A stretch of 64,000 nt of DNA from Eimeria necatrix (lineage: Eukaryota > Apicomplexa > Conoidasida > Eucoccidiorida > Eimeriidae), in contig NW_013654402.1 in NCBI RefSeq assembly GCF_000499385.1, forward strand, positions 62,001 through 126,000, in the 5' to 3' direction. How positions within the stretch are numbered: the stretch's first letter is position 1; the number at the start of each line of letters is the position of its first letter. The notes under the pieces are model-generated. The model was not told the origin of the DNA. It did no database searches and saw only the letters and a list, made by a program, of their open reading frames with translations. Of the stretch, positions 1 through 11,300 are shown piece by piece. Both the position numbers and the translations under genes were made by a program.

Positions 1-3000
1 AGCTGGAGACGGTGTCGGGCGACGAAATCTCTGCGACTTGCTGTGGGCCGCTTGGTGATGTGAAGGTGGCGTTGAGACGTAACTGCTGTTTCTCCTGAGG
101 CTGGTGCGGGTGCTGCTCCAGCCGCTGCTGCTGCCTCAGAAGAAGCCAGCTGTGCTCCCTCTGTAATACTCACACTGCTGCATGTACTGAAGCGGCGAGA
201 TGCTCGGAACTCTTGTTGCTGAGAAAACTGATGCTGACTTTGCGGGTCAGGACCACTCGAAGCGTTCTCCCGCGGCTGCTGCCACCTCAACAAAGTGGAC
301 ACAATCCCACTAACGATCGATTTGCTTGGGGGTGACTTGCCAGAAGGGCTAAATACGTTGCTGCTGCTGTTTCCGCTGCACATATTGCCTGAGAGATTCT
401 TTTCAACAGACGGGATGTCCCCTACACCAGCAGCAGACAGAGAATGCTCGGAAGCACTTGCTGTTCCGCCAAAATGGCTTGGTGGTGGACAATAAGTGCA
501 TCCTGGAAAACAGTCACTGCCACGGCAAGCGCTGCTGAGACTGTTGCTGCCTTTGCAGCTACTACTGCTGTTGACCGGGCTGTTGCAGGTGCTTCCGTAT
601 TTGTGAGCATCCTCCATGTGCTCAAAAATAAGAGAAACCCGAAGACGTTGTGGCAAAGGAGCTGGAGAATCCAGATCTTGTGCAGACAATTCCACCACGG
701 ATTGGTCCAGCGAAAGAAAACCTGCGGCAGCAAATGCAGCATAAGTACCATTGCAAGGACATGACACCACAGTATGCTCTGTGAGCCGCTCAATCCCCCT
801 GAGAAGAAGACACGTTTACTCAGCTTCTAGCAGCACCTAAACGGCGTAGAAGTATGCCAAATTCTCACCTGTGTGCAGAGCGTACAACGCGTATATTTGT
901 TGCTGTTGGTGCTGCTGCTGATAATGCCTGCCGTGAGGGTGCATCTTCCGCTGCCCCTCAGGATCTCCAGTTTCAGCCTGCAGTGTATCTCCTCGGAGGT
1001 GATGTTTTGGGGCAAGTTGTCGAATGGCAATCAGCACGTCACCGGACAGGACGAGTTGACGGGCACTCCCATCTCGCGCATGTGCGAAGTCGAAGACTGC
1101 CGATGCTGATCCATCCTGAGCAAGAACAGCAGCAGGTAGGCGTATCCTGTATACAACACATTTTCTTTCTGTCCCTGCCGCTACTGCTAGTAGCATCAAG
1201 TCTTAGTGTTGCGATTGCAACTGCCTCTCCAACAGGAAAGTAAGTCATGCTTTGTCGCACACTCGGCCCACAAGGAAGCTGCCTGAACGAGGCGGCCATG
1301 GCAATTAAAGTAGCAGCATTGCTCTTCGTTGCACAGACGCTGCACAGACGAAAGCCTTCGCTACTTGGGTTACCGCTGCCGATCCAGCTACCATTGGGGC
1401 TCACTGGAAGCACGTCTGCAGCCATCAGCTGGTAGTCATGCGCGCAGGCTTGCAGCGCAAAGTGCGAGTGCAGCTCGCGCTGATGCTGTTGCTGCAGCCG
1501 CCTCTGTTGCAGATGCTGCTGCTGTTGCCGATGCTGCACCGCTGCGAGCAACTCCTCCGCGGTCAAAGGGGCCTCCCCTTCACTTGAAAATTCTGCTGCC
1601 TCTCCTGCGATTGGAGATCCCAGCCAGTCTGCCACAGAAGACCCTTCTGTTGGACTGCTACCCTCAAGCGGGCAGCCATCCATAGAGCCAGCGACGGCTG
1701 CTGCCGCTGCTGCTGTTGATGATCTGTTCCACGGAATATGGCTAGTAGAAGTAACAGGAGGACAGCTGCAAACGTTGCCGCTGTTAAGGCAAGGAGCAGA
1801 CACGGGTAAAGACACATATGCATCGCAACAAGCTCCTAAGTGGCCGAGGGGGCCTCCAGGGTCAAGCAGCAGAGGAACATCATCAGGACTGGATGCGGCC
1901 TCGATTACTGCGGCCGCTGTTGCAGCAGAAACACTACAGTCGGTCAGGAGCCTTGCCTGCTGCCGCAGCGCCCGGAGGTAGGGGTGACTCTGCGCCTCTT
2001 CATTCTTAGGTCCCTCTGGCCTGCAGATGAGCAACAGAAACAAAAGCAGCGCCTACAGCTCGTCTGCCTAAGCTCCTAGCCGCACAACCATCCGGAAAGC
2101 AGCCGTTAGAGAGGCACGTACTGCTGCTGCGATCTCCCGGTTGTGCGTTGCTTCAACAAGTAACCAGCAAGGCCTTTTCGCTGTGACCGTCCGCCTCCAT
2201 CGTGCTCCTGCTGCTGTTGCTGACTACGCTGTTGCTGAGTTCGTGCACTGGGAAGAGGATGCGCCCGCTGTGGGGAAACGAACTCCTCTGATTCAGTGCC
2301 ACTGTTACCGGTATTGCTACTACAGAGTTGCCGTGGTGGATAGACAAGCGGCAAGGGGTTACTGGATGCGCCTGACGCTGTTGTTGGTGTCTTAGCTAGG
2401 TGCCGCATAAGAACACCACATGGTTCCGCAGTGTCATCTTTCTTGCAACAACCGCTGCAGCAGCAGCAGCACGTGGCCAGTTCATACACTTCGACGGCAA
2501 TAAGTGCAGCAGGCGCAGCGAAGTGATCAATCAGCAAATTTTTTAGGCGCACTGCACGAGCCCCCACGCCCGACGCAGGTAGCCTACGCGCCGCTGGTTC
2601 GTCTCGGGAGGCACGTCCCTGCAGCAACGCATACAAAAAATACAGGAGCAGCAGAAGCAACAGCAGCTGCTGTCAAGAAGAAATACAGGTAGAGACGTGA
2701 GGGAAATACAGACGGAAACAGTAGCCACACGGCCAGTGCTCCGGCATATAGACTCAGCCTCACCCCACAAAATTGTACACACCGTTCGTCATATCGTGGA
2801 AATTAATTATTATTGAAACTTCCTGCTATCTGATTAGTAATCCACTCTACTTCCTACACAGTTTTGCAGCGGCAACAGTGAAAGTAGACCCACGGAATGC
2901 TGCCGAAGGAGAGTTTCAAAGTATGACAAATAACGCAGACAAGAAGGAGGCCACCGATCTGCAGATTTCCAGTGCAGCACCCCACCACCCCTCTGGTAGC

Positions 3001-5344
3001 TGTTGCTGTTGTTGCTGTTTGGGTTGCTGCCGCTCACGCTGCCGCAGCTTCCAATCCTTAAGTTGTCAGCAGGATACGCGCATTCTTGAGCAGCTACTGA
3101 CGCATTGCCAAGCATCTTCAGCAGCTGATGCTGGGTTCCCCAACCGGTTGTTCCTGTGCTGCTACTGCACGCCATTGCAGCGCATGCAAGCAACAACAAG
3201 GCACCACAGCCACTCTTAGGGTGGACGTTCACAAGCGCCAGGTTGAGGTGTCTGTCCAGCTGCAGCCAGAAGCGAAGAGAAGAACAGAAGTCTACGAGCA
3301 CCTGCAACGGCGGTGCCCCGACTTCTGTTAAGCTGAATTCTAGGATCTGCCAGCCGAATGCTTCCCCAAACTCCGCCGTCAAGCTGCTGCTGACGCTGCT
3401 TCTGTTACTGCTAGCTATGGGGCTACTTTGCCTCGTGCGCGGCAGGTCACCGGTGGGGCATGAGCTTTGTAGCTTGTTGCTGCCAGCAGTTCTACTGGCA
3501 GTGCTGATGCTGCTGTATGTGCGACGGTTACCACCTCTTGAATATATATCGAAGACTACAATAACAGGCGGACTAGTCAAGAGGCGGCCAAGCTGCCGCA
3601 GCGACTCACGGCGCTTCGAGTCAAAACTGTTACCCTCGCCGGCAACCACTGTGACAGCTCCTCCAGCTGTAACTGCTGCTTCCGCTGTCCCTTCTCCAGC
3701 CTCACCTCCTGTGGCTGGGCTCACATTCTCCTTCGCTGCAGTAGCGGCACTCACAAGCAGAGCAGGAGCAGCAGCAGCAGACGCAGCAGCAGCAGCGGCT
3801 GCTGCCGTTGCCTCAACGGCAGCAATGGCTGCGGCGACCGCAGGCCACGCTGCAGCCTCTTCTCCCTCAATTCCCAATTCTGCAGCACTCTCACTAGCAG
3901 CGGTTGCTGCTGCTGCTGCCTGTGCCACGAGCGAGCACTCTTCCCCCCAGATGGGACCTTGTTGCTGCTGCTTTTGTATGGCGGTGCGAAGGTGCCTATA
4001 CAACCCATTGAGCTGCGTAAGCCCCGATGAGCCGTCTGTTGCCGTTGGCACTTGCTGCAAAAACCGGCGTGGGAGCGAAAGCAGAAGCTGCTGCGGCAAC
4101 TGTGAGGGTAACGATGAAAAAGAAGCTTCTGCTGCCGCAGCAGCCCGCGCCAGACCCTCTACGGCAGCAGCCGCTGCTGCAGCTGCTGGGAGAGCAGCAG
4201 CGGCAGCAAGGCAATCTGCAGCGCCCAAAGGCATAAGCCCTCCCCACCTGGCAGGCAAAAGCAGCGACTGCAGCACGGACAGATACAACAGCAACTCATT
4301 AATGCCGTTGCGCTGCAGCACTGCAGATGTAGAGAGGCCCCAGGGGCTTCTCATAGCTAGTAGCCGGGGCCCAATGAGGCATATTTGTGGGGGTGGGGCT
4401 GCTGGAACTGGCAACGAGGGACGGCACAGAGGCTGCTGCAACTGGGGCAGCTGCTGTAAATGCTGCGGATACGTCGCCTGTTTTTGCAGTGTTTGCATGA
4501 ACATGCGGACTGGGGTCTTCCACTCTGCGGCAGAAGCGTCAGTAACGGAAAGTGGCGGCTCTCGCTGCCCTTGTGATGCTACAGTTACAGGTTGTTCGCG
4601 GACTTGTGTGCAAACAGTTACCACTGGAGGTCCCTCTGTATCTGTTGCAGTTGTTGCTGCTGTTGCCTGCGCAGCAGTGCCCGTTGCTGTGGCATGCTGC
4701 AGCTGCCCTGAAGGCGTCTTTGGAGTAGAGGCAGGGCTGTCTGAGCGGCGCAATTCATCTGTTGCTGCTGCTCCCGCCACCAAGAAGCGATCCGCAGCCA
4801 GGCGGCATCTTTCCGAAACAGTATTCTCATAGTATGCTGGTACTGACGATTCTGTTGCTGTCTGCCCCGATGCTGGTTTTGCTGGTGCCACTGCGTCTCC
4901 CACTGCCGCATCTGCGTGCTTGGGGGTACCCGATAGCACTGCAGAAGGGGCTGCAGCAGAAAGCCAAAGGGCCGATTGCTTTTCCTCCAGCGCGCAGCTG
5001 GTGGACGTCACATTAGCCGGAATGAGACTCCCTTGACGCGGGAGCCTGCTCTGCAACAGCAGCTGCTGCTGCACGTCCCCTGCCAGCGCCTTAGAAATTT
5101 CCGGGGTGCCATATAGCTGTTCTTTATGGTGCTGCTGCTGGACCGGCTCCTGATTACTATGAAATTCCTGCAGCTGAGGCAGCTGTGTGCGCGGGCTCAG
5201 TAGCGGGACAGGATAGCCGTAGCTCTCACCGAATGGACTGGAGGCGCTGTTGGCGTGCAGTAAGGCCTGCTGTTGTCGCTGCTGCTGCCCTCTTGGCGGC
5301 TCCGGCGCACATTTGGGTCCGACCGCTTCATCTGAACCTCCCAT
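1..5344 (-). CDS. FRM2: Formin-2-like protein, N-terminal pseudo-PTEN and C2 region (partial)
   Basis: Five exons are visible: 5344-2858, 2618 to about 2130, 2020 to about 1200, 1115-869 and 721-1, then the left edge. Exon 1 carries a PTEN-like domain split by alanine-rich inserts: a GPRLLAM strand near residue 326, VVFDIYSRGG near 597, a pseudo P-loop at 708-715 (HPKSGCGA) and SCLRYLSYFETLLR near 801. The PTEN signature HCxxGxxR has lost its Cys and Arg, so the domain cannot be an active phosphatase. Later exons match the tensin-type C2 domain: RLKNLLIDHF, QLVLSGDVLIAI, YALHT at the 869 donor, then GFLSLDQ and RLRVSLIFE after the 721 acceptor. The last exon stays open to position 1 as a serine-rich linker. 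Apicomplexan formin 2 is known to combine a degenerate PTEN-C2 region with a downstream FH2 domain. The FH2 domain would lie off the window, so the formin assignment is inference; the PTEN-C2 call is firm. An exon upstream of 5344 is possible. Confidence 0.72.
3700..4260 (-). repeat. GCA/GCT triplet-rich polyalanine tract inside the formin-like gene
   Basis: Runs of (GCA)n/(TGC)n are read on the minus strand as long alanine runs, within about residues 375-530 of the formin-like exon. They lie between two conserved strands of the PTEN-like fold, so they form a loop insert of about 230 residues. Homopolymeric amino-acid repeats of this kind are typical of Eimeria coding sequence. The opposite strand gives a spurious long open frame. 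Confidence 0.8.
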
Positions 5345-8300
5345 GGGGCTGCTGCAGTAAAGACATCACTGGAAAACATTCTGTTATGGGATTGCTGGTG
5401 CAGAAATTCGTGGTGCTGTTTGTCTGCTCCGCTTCCAGGGTGTGGAGCAACAGCACAACGCTGTAAAACTCCCTTTCCCGGGTCGCCTCTATAGAACAAC
5501 CATTCGCTGCATACGCTGCTAATGTTTCAAACCGTTGCTCGGCTAAGTACCAATGGTGCTGGCGCCAGTGCAGCAGCTGCTGATCACGGAGCCCGCTTCT
5601 GAAAGGGGCTACTGCAGCAACCTGTTGCTCTAGCTGACAATAATGTACCACAAATATGGCATAGATATCCTGAGAAGCATTAGCAGCAACAGCCGCTGAA
5701 GTCCCTCAACACCTGCTGCAGCACCAGGTCAGCCGCAGCAACAACAATATGGAGCTGCTGTTTGTCTCTTCGCCGTGCTTATATGGCCTGCATTGATTGG
5801 TGTGGTGGATCCTGTCCATTTATTGGCTTGCTTTTCTGCAGCAGGCTATGGAGGCTGAAGGCATATCGCATGCGCATCCTTGCTGCTGAGCTAGTGGCCT
5901 GCCGCGGTTGTGGGTTTCACGCTTATACGTTAGTTATTTGAGTCGATTTTGTAATTCATTGTTACGCATGGAAGTACAATAGGGAGAGAGAGAGGAGAGA
6001 CCCTGAAAGGACTGACGCTGGTGCGCTTCCGCTACCAACTCCCCCGATCCTCATCCGCAAGAAACGCTGCATGGGCAGTCTCACATGAAAACATGGAGGA
6101 TTGATTGCTTAACAACGCATTCAGATTGATTTGTTATGAAGTAGCATGGCTAATATACGTTGTTAGCTGCTATATGCGGGTCACCTTTTCACTAGGTCTG
6201 CTCATGTTGGTCTTGGGTATGTTTGGTGCCTCTGAACTCTATTGCTTCTAATGGAAATACTCTCCGGAGCTTCTATAGAAGCATACCGGCCGGCGAAACT
6301 TAAGAGATTCTTCATGTGAAGTCGCGCGTTGCCATCATCCAGTAAAGTGTTGAAAACGGTGCCTTGGAAGTCCACAAGCGCCGTAGATCTTGGCGTGTAA
6401 CACCATGGAGGGCATGATGCATGTAATTTAACCACGAGATAGCCCTGAACGCTTCGCTCGCTTCATCTCTCATATGTGCTTGCCGGGCCTAGCAATCATT
6501 TTCCGTTAGGTTCGGCCCTCCCAGAGAGGATGTGTGCTTTTCGGAAAGCTGAGAAAAAGGTCAAAAAGAGCCTTGAACATCTTGCCTTTGCTCCTACCCA
6601 GTGCTATTGAGGGCCAGTGCTTTACACTGCGAGTATAAGAGTGGCGAAGGGAGGCTCCAGAGAACCCTGAGTAGTCAATAGCTAGAACGCTCCTTGTATG
6701 TGGAGTTTTCATTCAGAGTAGCGGACTGCCATATACGTGCATGCATTTCCCGCTGCCCCAGTTTACTTATTGAATATTTAAGGCCCTTTAGGGACAGGAT
6801 GGGGGAAATTTACCCTGGGAATAAGCAGCAGGACATGCAGGTCCTGATGCTGTGCGAAGGCACTACAATCGGATTCGCAGTTGGCCAGGGCAGGTAGCGA
6901 CGTAGTAGCAGCAGAGAGCGCTATGCACTACACCTGATGCCTATAAAATCTACTGATGGGACAATCATCCTCAACCAAGAGCATGCTAAATGAAGTACGT
7001 AAACTCTTTTGTTTACAAGCGTGCTATTTTAGCTACGAAAACTGCAAGATACCATGGAACTCTTTAAAAGAAAACAAAAGAAAATTTTGTAGGGGAATTT
7101 GCTTGTGTCCCAAAAACCTACTACGCTCATATGATGTGAACCACCTGCCAGTAACTATCCTATGTCGGAAGTGCTCAGCCGAGCTCCACCCAATGCTCTC
7201 CTAGCTTGCCTTTCTCCTAGCGAGGGAGGGCTCTCCAACATTGTAGTGCAACTGTGCCGCTACAAAAAAACTGTAAAGCACCTTTGGGCGTTTAGTGCCC
7301 AGCGTTAAATAGCCCTTTTTCACAGGTGAAAGCAAAAGCTTCGCTCTACAGGAACAGTTCAGTGTTTCACCACAGGATTGGTGAACATTTTAGACTCTAC
7401 CAGGATTGGTGTCCAGCGCGCTGTTTCGCGACCTCGCGAAGGAGCATAGCCAACACAAATAGGGGGCACTCTCTGAAAGCAAATGTTTAGCTAGCTTGAT
7501 AGTACGCATATTGGCTGGCTGTGACCGGCCCGTTTTTACCCAAAGGCGTCCAAGAGTAGTAGAAGACTATTGAGCGATGCATATTTTGTGGCCTACGTTC
7601 GTGAACGGCCCATGCAAAATATCGCTCTCGAAGATTCGTTAACTGGAGGTACTTTACCTCGAGATTCTTCGGAAACGCTGGGGCTAGAAATTTGCCTACT
7701 ATGGGCCTCGCAAAATTAGTATGCTGTCTCTGCGATCAATGTCTAGCGAGGAGGGAGAGCTATATAATCGGCTCCAGGCGGCTCGGAAGGCAGTAAAGGT
7801 ATTCTGAACCAGCATATAGATATAACATAATGAGATTGTGTGATTGGGCAGAGGCACCAGGGCGTTTGGTGCGAGGAAAAGAAGCTTGCGGTCTCCCAGT
7901 GTGTAGTGCACAGGCACTACAATGGGGCTTGCTGGTGGCCTATAGATGATAGCTAGCTAGCAACCTACAAGAGGTCGCAACACTGGAGGAGGACAGGACC
8001 CTCCTACTAGGATAAAAGTAAGGCAATTTGCCTATGAATTAATATGCATATGTTAGATGTGCCTGAAAATGCGTGGAGACTGAGGCTGGCGATTGCGCCG
8101 GCACCAGTGCAGGACTCCTCCCCACAGGGCCTAGGAGGCGAGCTCCCCGAGTGGGGCGAATCGAACAACAACAGATTTCGGAAAAACTTAAGAATTACTA
8201 TATTAAGATAAGTAAGAGCTACTGTTTCAAGGAAATGGGCCTACGTTAGTTGCCGTTTGTAGGCCCTGCTCGAGGGGCAGGTAGCAGCGTAGTCGCAGCA

Positions 8301-11300
8301 GTAGGCGCTGTGGACTACACAGTGAGTTCTGGCATTTGGTCGTTTCGCAGTTTCAGAGAACTGGGAGCAGACTTTACAATTGGCATCTAGCCGGCTAGAT
8401 ACTCTTCAAAATGTATCCTACGCGAACGTCTAGAGGGTGGGCTGGCTCAACGTGGCGAACTAGGTTGCGATCATGTGAGCACAGAAGAGCCAATGCCAAG
8501 AACCCTCCCAGCTAAGAGATCACGCGGGTTGAATTGTCAGTGGGTGGTTGTATTGAATAGTTGAGCAGCACTTGGGCCACACGTCACGCTCGTACAGATT
8601 AGTGGGGCACGAAGTGACTACGGTGCGTGAGGCATCCGAGCAGCCTCGAGCTTGGCAAATGCGAGAAACTGTATATTTTGGCTTTGAAAAAAGACAGAAA
8701 GAAAGGAAAGAAGCTTTTTGTGGTAGGTCAATCTACCGACACGTTCATTTTCACGGCTCTGGCTCGCTACAGACTTCGTGGACTTGGTCCTAGCCCGCAT
8801 TTTAGAATGACACTGCCTCAAGATATTGGACGTGGTTTCTTTTAAGCTCACTCCGCCACGTTAGAACCTTTTTCTTCTGTCCATTTCAAGTCAGCACATT
8901 TCTCTACGCATTTAATGAGCTCAGAACCCCAAAATTTGCAATTCAACGAATCAAGGCGCATACCACGGAAATAAAGGCGATATCACTTGCCTTAATCGGG
9001 CAGAGCTTTAGCCTGCTTGATAGGTTGCCCATTTCGGGATAAAAACCGCAAAGTCCCCCAAATGAAATAGTGCCTAAAGCACTTAATTAGGTAGAAAACA
9101 TACGATTCCGCATGGACTAAGCAACTCGTATCTGGCAAAAGGTTGGGGCATCCGGGAGGGAGTGGTTGAGTACAGCTGCATCCAGGTCAGTCTCCCCTCC
9201 ACGAAGTCTCGGGCACCGCTTCAGCTCACTGAAAGATTTGGCATTTTCCACATATTTGCTTGATTGGTTCCAGTGTAGACGTAAAGAGGTGGCTTCAACT
9301 TTGTGAAGGGGAAGTTTCACTAGCGGATCTGCTTGAAGAGCGGCAGCTTTCTGCAGTTTATGTGGAGTCGACTTCTAAAATAACCAGAACTAGCAAGTGC
9401 TAGAGACTGGGATATATTGCGCCCGGACATCACCACAATTTCGCTAGGCCATGCGTACGAATTAATTTTGAGCTGCACATGAAGACGCGTGAAGTTAGAA
9501 AACGTGCTGTTGAAGGTGAGAATCTGGGGGACACCGCACAAGCACTTTTAAAAGAATTGCTCACTATGAAGGTGGGAAATTAAAAAATGTGACTCATGGT
9601 AGGAAAGTTGCGAGCAGCCTTAGCGCGATATTTGTCTGGCCATCTTCCCATCACTGTTACCTTCGGGAAGTTGCTTGGTGTAGCCCACACCCTCGGCTGT
9701 GCAAATTTCGGCCCAAGTTACTACTCCCTTTTCCCCTCCGCGCAGTGTCTTCCCGTGACAATTTTTTCGTGCCTATACAAGCTCCTTCAGACGTTTGCTG
9801 GCGAATACAGGCAGCTGCTCTCCTGCCAGCAAATTCTGGAAGAAAGCCGTTGTAGGCGTTTTGATTCAGTGGGCATGCTTTTACCTTCTAGACTTATGAC
9901 CAGTGGGTTTGCGCTTTGTAAAATGGCTTTTCTGTGCTTTTTCATCGTGCGTGTCGTGATTGTTAAGGTGCCACCAGCATTTACTTGGTGAGTCGTGGAG
10001 CGATCTTGCAAACTAAGCCGGTTAGCCCCGGGTAAGTTCGCGCTTTTCGCTAGCAGCCGATGCATAGCTCCTGGTAAAGAATAGAAGATAGTCAAAGCAC
10101 ATGCATAGCGGACGGCATGAGAAAGGGCGGCGTAGCTGCGGTACTCACGGCTGAAGTCGCTAGACCCGCGGTAAGGTAAAGAAAGCGTGCTTCCAAGGCC
10201 TGTAATCGTAGCAGCAAAATCAGCGTCGTTTTTCGGCTAAGGGTTAAAAACACATTCTACAGGAACGTAGGCAGTGCGAGTGCTCACTCGTTGGTCTTGC
10301 AAGTGGGAAAGTAGGAGAAAATGGGCCAATTTAACTCAGGGCTCAGCTGTGGCGCTCTCACGTTTACGAGCAAAACCAGGCGGGAAACTCTTACTTGAGC
10401 ATAACGCAGCGAAACAACCCCACAAAAGCACACAGGCGAGAAGTTTATTACGACGCAGCGAAAGCCCCAAGAGAAACAAAAAGTACCCTTAAGATGCTGA
10501 GGAGAAGATCGGCCAAGATGGGGACAGTTTGGGGCCTTGGACACTAAAGTGAAAAGAAAGCCTCTCAAGAGCTGGCCAGTGAACACTGGATGTGGCGCCC
10601 TGTTCATCTAAAGCAATTACTAGGTTCTGCTTTCCTCTACAACAGAAAAATGGACATGCTTTTCAGAGCCTAAAGCTAATCATTCCAACCCCCCTTGGTA
10701 GAGGGTGAACACAGCAAGCTTGAGGACATAAGCGGTGTGTGCGTGTACTCCATAGCAGATAGAGATCTGAAAGTGGCTCTGAAGTTCGAACAAAAAGGCA
10801 TTCAAGGCAGCTGTCAACGTCACAACGTTGCCTAGCGCCAGCGAAAACCCATTCGATAAATTGCGTCCAGTTCAGCACTGCAGTAAATGTCTGCAAGTAC
10901 TCAAGGCAGCATAACTCATTCCGGGCCACTGTACACTCGCAGTGCAGCCATATGGCCAAAGCCCAAAGGCTAAGTTTAAGTCAGTCGCTGCTACCTGAAA
11001 CGTATCTTGCTTGGCTCTGCACGCCATAAGCAGATTGCCATCAGGTCTGAAGTCACAAAGCTTAAGTGCATATGCTCTCAGACACCCTTCAAAGGTGGAA
11101 AAGCGGCCGAACTAACAAACGTAGGTAGAAGGTTTCACGCAAGGGAGAGCGGCTACATCGCTGCTCAGAAGAGCTGAACACAGCACGGGAATTTGTTAAC
11201 TACTGAGCTCTAGGGAAGAACAAAAATAGGCACTATACGAAGAAACGAAGGGGGGCTCTCAAATGTTGCTGATACAACAACGACTCAACGACTTTTTCAC

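Noticed and set aside
3156..4832. 558-codon plus-strand frame rich in Ala, Cys and Leu
   Set aside because: It is the exact antisense of the PTEN-like exon. CAG-type triplet runs lack stops on both strands, so long shadow frames are expected; the minus strand carries the recognisable domain.
8140..8175. tRNA-like T-loop (GTTCGATTC on the minus strand)
   Set aside because: The flanking bases do not form a T stem and no anticodon or acceptor stem could be found.
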